Assembly: GCF_029227915.1 (NCBI RefSeq)
Contig: NC_079888.1
Coordinates: 21,556,001 to 21,620,000 of the forward strand
Source: Hydractinia symbiolongicarpus
Lineage: Eukaryota > Cnidaria > Hydrozoa > Anthoathecata > Hydractiniidae
Direction of reading: 5' to 3'
Length of the DNA: 64,000 bases
Shown: one piece after another, positions 14,125-28,138 of the stretch
Layout of the letters: the number at the start of each line of letters is the position of its first letter
Position numbering within the stretch: position 1 is the stretch's first letter
Position numbers and translations under genes: made by a program
Notes under the pieces: model-generated
Database searches by the model: none
Seen by the model: the letters and a program-made list of their open reading frames with translations, nothing else
Told to the model about the DNA's origin: nothing

Positions 14125-15212
14125 GCCGTTAGCGCGCGTTGAAGAAAAAGCAACAGTTTCAAAAACTACATTTCATTGACTTTCTAACGGTGTCAGTCCC
14201 TTTGAGTTGCAACGGTTGGGTCAGATACTCGTACCAACATGTATTTAGCGATATTTTTCTGATATTACTAGGTTGCATCGCTTTTAACTATGAAACGATT
14301 GACTGTGGGACTTAATTGAGCTAACTTTGGACTGTCACCTGATAAATTTGAAAAATGAGACAATTGGACTCCAAGAAAAAACATTCTTCTTAATTTGACA
14401 TGATTGCCGAAACTCAGCGATTACACTGGGCTCTGTGGTAGCGCTTCATTTAAGAGCTTAGATAAATAAGTCATTCTTTACTGTGGGACCAATCCTATCC
14501 GCTATCGCGCGCTGAAGAAATAGCGACAGTTTTAAAAACTAAATTTCATTGACTTTCTAACAGTGTCAGTCCGTTTGAGTTACAACGGTTGGGTCACATA
14601 TTCGTACCAACATGTGTTTAGCGATATTTTTCTGATATTACTTGGTTGCATCGCTTTTAACAATGAAACGATTGACTGTGGGACTAAATGGAGCTAACTT
14701 TGGACTCTAACCTGATAAATGTGATAAATGAGACAATTGGACTCCAAGAAATAACATTCTTGTTAATTTGATGTGATTGCCGGAACTCAGCGATTACACT
14801 GGGCACTGTGGTAGCGCTTCATTTGAAAATTAAGCTAAAAAAGTCATTTTTTATTGTGGGACCTATCCTAGCCGTTAGCGCGCGTTGAAGAAAAAGCGAC
14901 AGTTTTAAAAACTACATTTCATTGACTTTCTAACAGTGTCAGTCCCTTTGAGTTACAACGGTTGGGTCACATATTCGTACCAACATGTATTTAGCGATAT
15001 TGTTCTGATATTACTAGGTTGCATCGCTCTTAACTATGAAACGATTGACTGTGGGACTTAATTGAGCTAACTTTGGACTGTCACCTGATAAATGTGAAAA
15101 ATAAGACAATTGGACTCCAAGAAATAACATTCTTGTTAATTTAATGTGATTGCCGGAACTCAGCGATTACACTGGGCACTGTGGTAGCGCTTCATTTGAA
15201 AATTAAGCTAAA

Positions 15213-15256
15213 AAAAGTCTAAAAAAACCTTAAAAAATTTAGGATTTACTATCCTA
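15213..15256 (+). repeat. Variant hairpin region in a satellite A monomer, copy 2
   Basis: Same replacement as at 14,081, offset 1,132 bp (three monomers). The first inverted repeat differs by one base (CCTTAAAAAATTTAGG), which weakens its outer arm; the second one (15,240-15,256) is intact. Confidence 0.85.
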
Positions 15257-15970
15257 GCCGTTAGCGCGCGTTGAAGAAAAAGCAACAGTTTCAAAAACTA
15301 CATTTCATTGACTTTCTAACGGTGTCAGTCCCTTTGAGTTGCAACGGTTGGGTCAGATACTCGTACCAACATGTATTTAGCGATATTTTTCTGATATTAC
15401 TAGGTTGCATCGCTTTTAACTATGAAACGATTGACTGTGGGACTTAATTGAGCTAACTTTGGACTGTCACCTGATAAATGTGAAAAATGAGACAATTGGA
15501 CTCCAAGAAAAAACATTCTTCTTATTTTGACATGATTGCCGAAACTCAGCGATTACACTGGGCTCTGTGGTAGCGCTTCATTTAAGAGCTTAGATAAAAA
15601 GTCATTCTTTACTGTGGGACCAATCCTATCCGCTATCGCGCGCTGAAGAAATAGCGACAGTTTTAAAAACTAAATTTCATTGACTTTCTAACAGTGTCAG
15701 TCCCTTTGAGTTACAACGGTTGGGTCACATATTCGTACCAACATGTATTTAGCGATATTGTTCTGATATTACTAGGTTGCATCGCTCTTAACTATGAAAC
15801 GATTGACTGTGGGACTTAATTGAGCTAACTTTGGACTGTCACCTGATAAATGTGAAAAATGAGACAATTGGACTCCAAGAAATAACATTCTTGTTAATTT
15901 GATGTGATTGCCGGAACTCAGCGATTACACTGGGCACTGTGGTAGCGCTTCATTTGAAAATTAAGCTAAA

Positions 15971-16014
15971 AAAAGTCTAAAAAAACCTAAAAAAATTTAG
16001 GATTTACTATCCTA
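15971..16014 (+). repeat. Variant hairpin region in a satellite A monomer, copy 3
   Basis: Same replacement as at 14,081, offset 758 bp (two monomers) from copy 2. Both inverted repeats are intact (second one at 15,998-16,014). The three copies share flanking variants, for example GGTCAGATACTCG, so they spread by duplication within the array rather than arising independently. Confidence 0.85.
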
Positions 16015-17459
16015 GCCGTTAGCGCGCGTTGAAGAAAAAGCAACAGTTTCAAAAACTACATTTCATTGACTTTCTAACGGTGTCAGTCCCTTTGAGTTGC
16101 AACGGTTGGGTCAGATACTCGTACCAACATGTATTTAGCGATATTTTTCTGATATTACTAGGTTGCATCGCTTTTAACTATGAAACGATTGACTGTGGGA
16201 CTTAATTGAGCTAACTTTGGACTGTCACCTGATAAATGTGAAAAATGAGACAATTGGACTCCAAGAAAAAACATTCTTCTTAATTTGACATGATTGCCGA
16301 AACTCAGCGTTTACACTGGGCACTGTGGTAGCGCTTCATTTGAAAATTAAGCTAAAAAAGTCATTTTTTATTGTGGGACCTATCCTAGCCGTTAGCGCGC
16401 GTTGAAGAAAAAGCGACAGTTTCAAAAACTACATTTCATTGACTTTCTAACAGTGTCAGTCCCTTTGAGTTACAACGGTTGGGTCACATATTCGTACCAA
16501 CATTTATTTAGCGATATTGTTCTGATATTACTAGGTTGCATCGCTCTTAACTATGAAACGATTGACTGTGGGACTTAATTGAGCTAACTTTGGACCGTCA
16601 CATGATAAATGTGATAAATCAGACAATTGGACTCCAAGAAATAACATTCTTCTAAATTTGACGTGATTGCCGGAACTCAGCGTTTACACTGGGCACTGTG
16701 ATAGCGCTTCATTTAAAAATTAAGCTAAAAAAAGTCATTTTTTTACTGTGGGACCTATCCTAGCCGTTAGCGCGCGTTGAAGAAAAAGTGACAGTTTCAA
16801 AAACTACATTTCATTGACTTTCTAACAGTGTCAGTCCCTTTGAGTTACAACGGTTGGGACACATATTCGTACCAATATGTATTTAGTGATATTTTTCTGA
16901 TATTACTAGGTTGCATCGCTTTTAACAATGAAACGATTGACTGTGGGACTTAATTGAGCTAACTTTGGACTGTGACATGATAAATGTGATAATGAGACAA
17001 TTGGACTCCAAGAAATAACATTCTTGTTAATTTGATGTGATTGCCAGAACTCAGCGATTACACTGGGCACTGTGGTAGCGCTTCATTTGAAAATTAAGCT
17101 AAAAAATGTCATTTTTTTACTGTGGGACGTTATCCTAGCCGTTAGCGCGCGTTGAAGAAAAAGCGACAGTTTCAAAAACTACATTTCATTGACTTTCTAA
17201 CAGTGTCAGTCCCTTTGAGTTACAACGGTTGGGTCACATATTCGTACCAACATGTATTTAGCGATATTTTTCTGATATTACTAGGTTGCATCGCTTTTAA
17301 CAATGAAACGATTGACTGTGGGACTTAATTGAGCTAACTTTGGACTGTCACCTGATAAATGTGATAAATCAGACAATTGGACTCCAAGAAATAACATTCT
17401 TCTAAAATTGACGTGATTGCCGGATCTCAGCGATTACACTGGGCACTGTGGTAGCGCTT

Positions 17460-20400
17460 CATTTAAAAATTTAGATAAATAAATCATTATTACTGTGGGA
17501 CCAATCCTATTTGTTATCGCACGCTGAAGAAATAGCGACAGTTTCAAAAACTACAATTCATTGAATTTCTAACGGTGTCAGTCCGTTTGAGTTACAACGG
17601 TTGGGTCACATATTCGTACCAATATGTATTTAGCGATATTTTTCTGATATTACTAGATTGCATCGCTTTTAACAATGAAACGATTGACTGTGGTAATTAA
17701 TTGAGCTAACTTTGGACTGTGACCTGATAAATGTGATAAATGAGACAATTGGACTCCAAGAAATAACATTTTTGTTAATTTGATGTGATTGCCAGCACTC
17801 AGCGATTACACTGGGCACTGTGGTAGCGCTTCATTTGAAAATTAAGCTAAAAAAAGTCATTTTTTTACTGTGGGACCTATCCTAGCCGTTAGCGCGCATT
17901 GAAGAAAAAGCGACAGTTTCAAAAACTACATTTCATTGACTTTCTAAGAGTGTCAGTCCCTTTGAGTTACAACGGTTGGGTCACATATTCGTACCAACAT
18001 GTATTTAGCGATATTTTTCTGATATTACTAGGTTGCATTGCTTTTAACAATGAAACGATTGACAGTGGGACTTAATTGAGCTAACTTTGGACTGTCACCT
18101 GATGAATGTGATAAATCAGAGAATTGGACTCCATGAAATAACATTCTTCTAAATTTGACGTGATTGCCGGAACTCAGCGATTACACTGGGCACTGTGATA
18201 GCGCTTCATTTAAAAATTAAGCTAAAAAAAGTCATTTTTTTACTGTGGGACCTATCCTAGCCGTTATCGCGCGCTGAAGAAATAGCGACAGTTTCAAAAA
18301 CTACATTTCATTGGCTTTCTAACGGTGTCAGTCCGTTTGAGTTACAACTGTTGGGTCACATATTCGTACCAACATGTATTTAGCGATATTTTTTTGATAT
18401 TACTAGGTTGCATCGCTTTTAACAATGAAAGGTTGACTGTGGGACTTAATTGCACTAACTTTGGACTGTGACCTGATAAATGTGATAAATGAGACAATTG
18501 GACTCCAAGAAAAAACATTCTTCTTAATTTGACATGATTGCCAAAACTCAGCGATTACACTGAGCTCTGTGGTAGCGCTTCATTTAAGAGTTTAGATAAA
18601 TAAGTCATTCTTTACTGTGGGACCAATCCTATCCGCTATCGCGCGCTGAAGAAATAGCGACAGTTTTAAAAACTAAATTTCATTGACTTTGTAAACGCTG
18701 TCAGTCCGTTTGAGTTACAACGGTTGGGTCACATATTCGTACCAACATGTGTTTAGCGATATTTTTCTGATATTACTTGGTTGCATCGCTTTTAACAATG
18801 AAACGATTGACTGTGGGACTAAATGGAGCTAACTTTGGACTGTGACCTGATAAATGTGATAAATGAGACAATTGGACTCCAAGAAATAACATTCTTGTAA
18901 ATTTGATGTGATTGCCGGAACTCAGCGATTACACTGGGCACAGTGGTAGCGCTTCATTTGAAAATTAAGCTAAAAAAAAGTCATTTTTTTACTGTGGGAC
19001 CTATCCTAGCCGTTAGCGCGCGTTGAAGAAAAAGTGACAGTTTCAAAAACTACATTTCATTGACTTTCTAACAGTGTCAGTCCCTTTGAGTTAAAACGGT
19101 TGGGTCACATATTTGTACCAACATGTATTTAGCAATATTGTTCTGATATTACTAGGTTGCATCGCTTTTAACAATGAAACGATTGACTGTGGGACTTAAT
19201 TGAGCTAACTTTGGACTGTCACCTGATAAATGTCATAAATCAGACAATTAGACTCCAAGAAATAACATTCTTCTAAATTTGACGTGATTGCCGGATCTCA
19301 GCGATTACACTGGGCGCTGTGGTAGCGTTTCATTTAAAAATTTAGATAAATAAATCATTATTACTGTGGGACCAATCCTATTTGTTATCGCGCGCTGAAG
19401 AAATAGCGACAGTTTCAAAAACTACAATTCATTGAATTTCTAACGGTGTCAGTCCGTTTGAGTTACAACGGTTGGGTCACTCATTCGTACCAATTTGTAT
19501 TTAGCGATATTTTTCTGATATTACTAGGTTGCATCGCTTTTAACAATGAAACGATTGACTGTGGGACTTAATTGAGCTAAATTTGGACTGTCACCTGATA
19601 AATGTGATAAATCAGAAAATTGGACTCCAAGAAATAACATTCTTCTAAATTTGACGTGATTGCCGGATCTCAGCGATTACACTGGGCACTGTGGTAGCGC
19701 TTCATTTAAAAATTTAGATAAATAAATCATTATTACTGTGGGACCAATCCTATTTGTTATCGCGCGCTGAAGAAATAGCGACAGTTTCAAAAACTAAAAT
19801 TCATTGAATTTCTAACGGTGTCAGTCCGTTTGAGTTACAACGGTTGGGTCACATATTCGTACCAATATGTATTTAGCGATATTTTTCTGATATTACTAGG
19901 TTGCATCGCTTTTAACAATGAAACGATTGACTGTGGGACTTAATTGAGCTAACTTTGGACTGTGACCTGATAAATGTGATAAATCAGACAATTGGACTCC
20001 AAGAAATAGCATTCTTCTAAATTTGACGTGATTGCCGGAACTCAGCGATTACACTGGGCACTGTGATAGCACTTCATTTAAAAATTAAGCTAAAAAAAGT
20101 CATTTTTTTACTGTGGGACCTATCCTAGCCGTTAGCGCGCGTTGAAGAAAAAGCGACAGTTTCAAAAACTACATTTCATTGACTTTCTAACAGTGTCAGT
20201 CCCTTTGAGTTACAACGGTTGGGTCACATATTCGTACCAACATGTACTTAGCGATATTTTTCTGATATTACTAGGTTGCATCGCTTTTAACAATGAAACG
20301 ATTGACAGTGGGACTTAATTGAGCTAACTTTGGACTGCCACCTGTTAAATGTGATAAATCAGACAATTGGACTCCAAGAAATAACATTCTTCTAAATTTG

Positions 20401-23400
20401 ACGTGATTGCCGGAACTCAGCGATTACACTGGGCACTGTGATAGCGCTTCATTTAAAAATTAAGCTAAAAAAAAGTCATTTTTTTACTGTGGGACCTATC
20501 CTAGCCGTTATCGCGCGCTGAAGAAATAGCGACAGTTTCAAAAACTACATTTCATTGGCTTTCTAACGGTGTCAGTCCGTTTGAGTTACAACTGTTGGGT
20601 CACATATTCGTACCAACATGTATTTAGCGATATTTTTTTGATATTACTAGGTTGCATCGCTATTAACAATGAAACGATTGACTGTGGGACTTAATTGCAC
20701 TAACTTTGGACTGTGACCTGATAAATGTGATAAATGAGACAATTCGACTCCAAGAAATAACATTCTTCTTAATTTGACGAGATTGCCGGAACTCAGCGAT
20801 TACATTGGGCTCTGTGGTAGCGCTTCATTTAAGGATTAAGATAAAAAAGTCATTTTTTTATTGTGGGACCAATCCTAGCCAATATCTCGCGCTAAAGAAA
20901 TAGCGACAGTTTGAAAAACTACATTTCATTGACTTTCTAACGGTGTCAGTCCGTTTGAGTTACAACGGTTGGGTCACATATTCGTACCAACATGTATTTA
21001 GCGATATTTTTCAAGTATTACCAGGTTGCATCGCTTTTAACAATGAAACGATTGACTGTAGGACTTAATTGAGCTAACTTTGGACTGTGACCTGATAAAT
21101 GTGATAAATAAGACAATTGGACTCCAAGAAATAACATTCTTGTTATTTTGACGTGATTGTCGGAATTCAGCGATTACACTGGGTACTGTGGTAGCGCTTC
21201 ATTTAAAAATTAAGCTAAAAAAAGTCATTTTTTTACTGTGGGACCTATCCTAGCCGTTATCGCGCGCTGAAGAATTAGCGACAGTTTCAAAAACTACATT
21301 TCATTGGCTTTCTAACGGTGTCAGTCCGTTTGAGTTACAACTGTTGGGTCACATATTCGTACCAACATGTATTTAGCGATATTTTTTTGATATTACTAGG
21401 TTGCATCGCTTTTCACAATGAAACGTTGACTGTGGGACTTAATTGCACTAACTTTAGACTGTGACCTAATAAATGTGATAAATGAGATAATTGGACTCCA
21501 AGAAAAAACATTCTTCTTAATTTGACATGATTGCCGAAACTCAGCGATTACACTGAGCTCTGTGGTAGCGCTTCATTTAAGAGTTTAGATAAATAAGTCA
21601 TTCTTTACTGTGGGACCAATCCTATCCGCTATCGCGCGCTGAAGAAATAGCGACAGTTTTAAAAACTAAATTTCATTGACTTTCTAACGGTGTCAGTCCG
21701 TTTGAGTTACAACGGTTGGGTCACATATTCGTACCAACATGTGTTTAGCGATATTTTTCTGATATTACTTGGTTGCATCGCTTTTAACAATGAAACGATT
21801 GACTGTGGGATTAAATGGAGCTAACTTTGGACTGTGACCTGATAAATGTGATAAATGAGACAATTGGACTCCAAGAAATAACATTCTTGTTAATTTGATG
21901 TGATTGCCGGAACTCAGCGATTACACTGGGCACTGTGGTAGCGCTTCATTTGAAAGTTAAGCTAAAAAAAGTCATTTTTTTACTGTGGGACCTATCCTAG
22001 CCGTTAGCGCGCGTTGAAGAAAAAGTGACAGTTTCAAAAACTACATTTCATTGACTTTCTAACAGTGTCAGTCCATTTGAGTTAAAACGGTTGGGTCACA
22101 TATTCGTACCAACATGTATTTAGCAATATTGTTCTGATATTACTAGGTTGCATCGCTTTAAACAATGAAACGATTGACTGTGGGACTTAATTGAGCTAAC
22201 TTTGGACTGTCACCTGATAAATGTCATAAATCAGACAATTGGACTCCAAGAAATAACATTCTTCTAAATTTGACGTGATTGCCGGATCTCAGCGATTACA
22301 CGGGGCACTGTGGTAGCGCTTCATTTAAAAATTTAGATAAATAAATCATTATTACTGTGGGACCAATCCTATTTGTTATCGCGCGCTGAAGAAATAGCGA
22401 CAGTTTCAAAAACTACAATTTATTGAATTTTTAACGGTGTCAGTCCGTTTGAGTTACAACGGTTGGGTCACATATTCGTACCAATATGTATTTAGCGATA
22501 TTTTTCTGATATTACTAGGTTGCATCGCTTTTAAAAATGAAACGATTGACTGTGGGACTTAATTGAGCTAACTTTGGACTGTGACCTGATAAATGTAATA
22601 AATGAGACAATTGGACTCCAAGAAATAACATTCTTGTCAATTTGATGTGATTGCCAGAACTCAGCGATTACACTGGGCACTGTGGTAGCGCTTCATTTAA
22701 AAATTTAGATAAATAAATCATTATTACTGTGGGACCAATCCTATTTGTTATCGCGCGCTGAAGAAATAGTGACAGTTTCAAAAACTACAATTCATTGAAT
22801 TTCTAACGGTGTCAGTCCGTTTGAGTTACAACGGTTGGGTCACATATTCGTACCAATATGTATTTACCGATATTTTTCTGATATTACTAGGTTGCATCGC
22901 TTTTAACAATGAAACGATTGACAGTGGGACTTAATTGAGCTAACTTTGGACTGTCACCTGTTAAATGTGATAAATCAGACAATTGGACTCCAAGAAATAA
23001 CATTCTTCTAAATTTGACGTGATTGCCGGAACTCAGCGATTACACTGGGCACTGTGATAGCGCTTCATTTAAAAATTAAGCTAAAAAAAAGTCATTTTTT
23101 TACTGTGGGACCTATCCTAGCCGTTATCGCGCGCTGAAGAAATAGCGACAGTTTCAAAAACTACATTTCATTGGCTTTCTAACGGTGTCAGTCCGTTTGA
23201 GTTACAACTGTTGGGTCACATATTCGTACCAACATGTATTTAGCGATATTTTTTTGATATTACTAGGTTGCATCGCTATTAACAATGAAACGTTGACTGT
23301 GGGACTTAATTGCACTAACTTTGGACTGTGACCTGATAAATGTGATAAATGAGACAATTCGACTCCAAGAAATAACATTCTTCTTAATTTGACGAGATTG

Positions 23401-26400
23401 CCGGAACTCAGCGATTACATTGGGCTCTGTGGTAGCGCTTCATTTAAGGATTAAGATAAAAAAGTCATTTTTTTATTGTGGGACCAATCCTAGCCAATAT
23501 CTCGCGCTAAAGAAATAGCGACAGTTTGAAAAACTACATTTCATTGACTTTCTAACGGTGTCAGTCCGTTTGAGTTACAACGGTTGGGTCACATATTCGT
23601 ACCAACATGTATTTAGCGATATTTTTTTGATATTACTAGGTTGCATCGCTTTTCACAATGAAACGTTGACTGTGGGACTTAATTGCACTAACTTTAGACT
23701 GTGACCTAATAAATGTGATAAATGAGATAATTGGACTCCAAGAAAAAACATTCTTCTTAATTTGACATGATTGCCGAAACTCAGCGATTACACTGAGCTC
23801 TGTGGTAGCGCTTCATTTAAGAGTTTAGATAAATAAGTCATTCTTTACTGTGGGACCAATCCTATCCGCTATCGCGCGCTGAAGAAATAGCGACAGTTTT
23901 AAAAACTAAATTTCATTGACTTTCTAACGGTGTCAGTCCGTTTGAGTTACAACGGTTGGGTCACATATTCGTACCAACATGTGTTTAGCGATATTTTTCT
24001 GATATTACTTGGTTGCATCGCTTTTAACAATGAAACGATTGACTGTGGGATTAAATGGAGCTAACTTTGGACTGTGACCTGATAAATGTGATAAATGAGA
24101 CAATTGGACTCCAAGAAGTAACATTCTTGTTAATTTGATGTGATTGCCGGAACTCAGCGATTACACTGGGCACTGTGGTAGCGCTTCATTTGAAAATTAA
24201 GCTAAAAAAAGTCATTTTTTTACTGTGGGACCTATCCTAGCCGTTAGCGCGCGTTGAAGAAAAAGTGACAGTTTCAAAAACTACATTTCATTGACTTTCT
24301 AACAGTGTCAGTCCCTTTGAGTTAAAACGGTTGGGTCACATATTCGTACCAACATGTATTTAGCAATATTGTTCTGATATTACTAGGTTGCATCGCTTTA
24401 AACAATGAAACGATTGACTGTGGGACTTAATTGAGCTAACTTTGGACTGTCACCTGATAAATGTCATAAATCAGACAATTGGACTCCAAGAAATAACATT
24501 CTTCTAAATTTGACGTGATTGCCGGATCTCAGCGATTACACTGGGCGCTGTGGTAGCGCTTCATTTAAAAATTTAGATAAATAAATCATTATTACTGTGG
24601 GACCAATCCTATTTGTTATCGCGCGCTGAAGAAATAGCGACAGTTTCAAAAACTACAATTCATTGACTTTCTAACGGTGTCAGTCCGTTTGAGTTACAAC
24701 GGTTGGGTCACACATTCGTACCAATATGTATTTAGCGATATTTTTCTGTTATTACTAGGTTGCATCGCTTTTAACAATGAAACGATTGACTGTGGGACTT
24801 AATTGAGCTAACTTTGGACTGTCACCTGATAAATGTGATAAATCAGACAATTGGACTCCAAGAAATAACATTCTTCTAAATTTGACGTGATTGCCGGATC
24901 TCAGCGATTACACGGGGCACTGTGGTAGCGCTTCATTTAAAAATTTAGATAAATAAATCATTATTACTGTGGGACCAATCCTATTTGTTATCGCGCGCTG
25001 AAGAAATAGCGACAGTTTCAAAAACTACAATTTATTGAATTTTTAACGGTGTCAGTCCGTTTGAGTTACAACGGTTGGGTCACATATTCGTACCAATATG
25101 TATTTAGCGATATTTTTCTGATATTACTAGGTTGCATCGCTTTTAAAAATGAAACGATTGACTGTGGGACTTAATTGAGCTAACTTTGGACTGTGACCTG
25201 ATAAATGTAATAAATGAGACAATTGGACTCCAAGAAATAACATTCTTGTTAATTTGATGTGATTGCCAGAACTCAGCGATTACACTGGGCACTGTGGTAG
25301 CGCCTCATTTGAAAATTTAGATAAATAAATCATTATTACTGTGGGACCAATCCTATTTGTTATCGCGCGCTGAAGAAATAGCGACAGTTTCAAAAACTAC
25401 AATTCATTGACTTTCTAACGGTGTCAGTCCGTTTGAGTTACAACGGTTGGGTCACACATTCGTACCAATATGTATTTAGCAATATTTTTCTGATATTACT
25501 AGGTTGCATCGCTTTTAACAATGAAACGATTGACTGTGGGACTTAATTGAGCTAACTTTGGACTGTCACCTGACAAATGTGATAAATCAGACAATTGGAC
25601 TCCAAGAAATAACATTCTTCTAAATTTGACGTGATTGCCGGATCTCAGCGATTACACTGGGCACTGTGGTAGCGCTTCATTTAAAAATTTAGATAAATAA
25701 ATCATTATTACTGTGGGACCAATCCTATTTGTTATCGCGCGCTGAAGAAATAGCGACAGTTTCAAAAACTACAATTCATTGAATTTCTAACGGTGTCAGT
25801 CCGTTTGAGTTACAACGGTTGGGTCACATATTCGTACCAATATGTATTTACCGATATTTTTCTGATATTACTAGGTTGCATCGCTTTTAACAATGAAACG
25901 ATTGACTGTGGGACTTAATTGAGCTAACTTTGGACTGTCACCTGATAAATGTGATAAATCAGACAATTGGACTCCAAGAAATAACATTCTTGTTAATTTG
26001 ATGTGATTGCAAGAACTCAGCGATTAAACTGGGCACTGTGATAGCGCTTCATTTAAAAATTAAGCTAAAAAAAGTCATTTTTTTACTGTGGGACCTATCG
26101 TAGCCGTTAGCGCGCGTTGAAGAAAAAGCGACAGTTTCAAAAACTACATTTCATTGACTTTCTAACAGTGTCAGTCACTTTGAGTTACAACGGTTGGGTC
26201 ACATATTCGTACCAACATGTACTTAGCGATATTTTTCTGATATTACTAGGTTGCATCGCTTTTAACAATGAAACGATTGACAGTGGGACTTAATTGAGCT
26301 AACTTTGGACTGTCACCTGATAAATGTGATAAATCAGACAATTGGACTCCAAGAAATAACATTCTTCTAAATTTGACGTGATTGCCGGAACTCAGCGATT

Positions 26401-28138
26401 ACACTGGGCACTGTGATAGCGCTTCATTTAAAAATTAAGCTAAAAAAAGTCATTTTTTTACTGTGGGACCTATCCTAGCCGTTATCGCGCGCTGAAGAAA
26501 TAGCGACAGTTTTAAAAACTACATTTCATTGGCTTTCTAACGGTGTCAGTCCGTTTGAGTTACAACTGTTGGGTCACATATTCGTACCAACATGTATTTA
26601 GCGATATTTTTTTGATATTACTAGGTTGCATCGCTTTTAACAATGAATCGTTGACTATGGGACTTAATTGAGCTAACTTTGGACTGTCACCTGATAAATG
26701 TGATAAATCAGACAATTGGACTCCAAGAAATAACATTCTTCTAAATTTGACGTGATTGCCGGAACTTAGCGATTACACTGGGCACTGTGATAGCGCTTCA
26801 TTTAAAAATTAAGCTAAAAAAAGTCATTTTTTACTGTGGGACCTATCCTAGCCGTTAGCGCGCGTTGAAGAAAAAGCGACAGTTTCAAAAACTACATTTC
26901 ATTGACTTTCTAACAGTGTCAGTCCCTTTGAGTTACAACGGTTGGGTCACATATTCGTACCAACATGTACTTAGCCATATTTTTCTGATATTACTAGGTT
27001 GCATCGCTTTTAACAATGAAACGATTGACAGAGGGACTTAATTGAGCTAACTTTGGACTGTCACCTGATAAATGTGATAAATCAGACAATTGGAATCCAA
27101 GAAATAACATTCTTCTAAATTTGACGTGATTGCCGGAACTCAGCGATTACACTGGGCACTGTGATAGCGCTTCATTTAAAAATTAAGCTAAAAAAAGTCA
27201 TTTTTTTGCTGTGGGACCTATCCTAGCCGTTATCGCGCGCTGAAGAAATAGCGACAGTTTCAAAAACTACATTTCATTGGCTTTCTAACGGTGTCAGTCC
27301 GTTTGAGTTACAACTGTTGGGTCACATATTCGTACCAACATGTATTTAGCGATATTTTTTTGATATTACTAGGTTGCATCGCTTTTAACAATGAAACGTT
27401 GACTGTGGGACTTAATTGAGCTAACTTTGGACTGTCACCTGATAAATGTGATAAATCAGACAATTGGACTCCAAGAAATAACATTCTTCTAAATTTGACG
27501 TGATTGCCGGAACTCAGCGATTACACTGGGCACTGTGATAGCGCTTCATTTAAAAATTAAGCTAAAAAAAGTCATTTTTTTACTGTGGGACCTATCCTAG
27601 CCGTTATCGCGCGCTGAAGAAATAGCGACAGTTTCAAAAACTACATTTCATTGGCTTTCTAACGGTGTCAGTCCGTTTGAGTTACAACTGTAGGGTCACA
27701 TATTCGTACCAGTATGTATTTAGCGATATTTTTTTGATATTACTAGGTTGCATCGCTTTTAACAATGAAACGTTGACTGTGGGACTTAATTGCACTAACT
27801 TTGGACTGTGACCTGATAAATGTGATAAATGAGACAATTCGACTCCAAGAAATAACATTCTTCTTAAGTTGACGAGATTGCAGAACTCAGCGATTACATT
27901 GGGCTTTGTGGTAGCGCTTCATTTAAGGATTAAGATAAAAAAGTCATTTTTTTATTGTGGGACCAATCCTAGCCAATATCTCGCGCTAAAGAAATAGCGA
28001 CAGTTTCAAAAACTACATTTCATTGACTTTCTAACGGTGTCAGTCCGTTTGAGTTACAACGGTTGGGTCACATATTCGTACCAACATGTATTTAGCGATA
28101 TTTTTCTGATATTACTAGGTTGCATCGCTTTTAACAAT
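17460..28138 (+). repeat. Satellite A segment where dyad-less (type II) monomers appear
   Basis: The first monomer with TTAGATAAATAAATCATTATT and CCAATCCTATTTGTTATCG is at about 17,470. This class lacks the A7-GTCA-T7 dyad and also carries ACTACAATTCATTGA. From here it is interspersed with dyad-bearing monomers. A duplication of about six monomers is visible: GTGACCTAATAAATGTGATA at 21,461 and 23,701, and CATCGCTTTAAACAATG at 22,151 and 24,391 (offset 2,240). A further, partly overlapping duplication has an offset of about 2,612 (CGGGGCACTG at 22,301 and 24,913). Confidence 0.85.

Larger units (their letters stand above)
11091..17459 (+). repeat. Satellite A mosaic segment containing monomers with a replaced dyad
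   Basis: Continues the 375-bp array. From about 13,690 it introduces a monomer version with TTAGATAAATAAGTCATTC and GACCAATCCTATCCGCTATCG, and three monomers whose A7/T7 dyad is replaced by a different inverted-repeat sequence (annotated separately). A monomer at about 13,120 has TTTTTAAAGTATTACCAGG in place of the usual TTTTTCTGATATTACTAGG; the related TTTTTCAAGTATTACCAGG recurs near 21,010, 28,850 and 30,344. One monomer near 12,440 lacks about 5 bp (GAGCTTAGGACTG). Confidence 0.8.
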
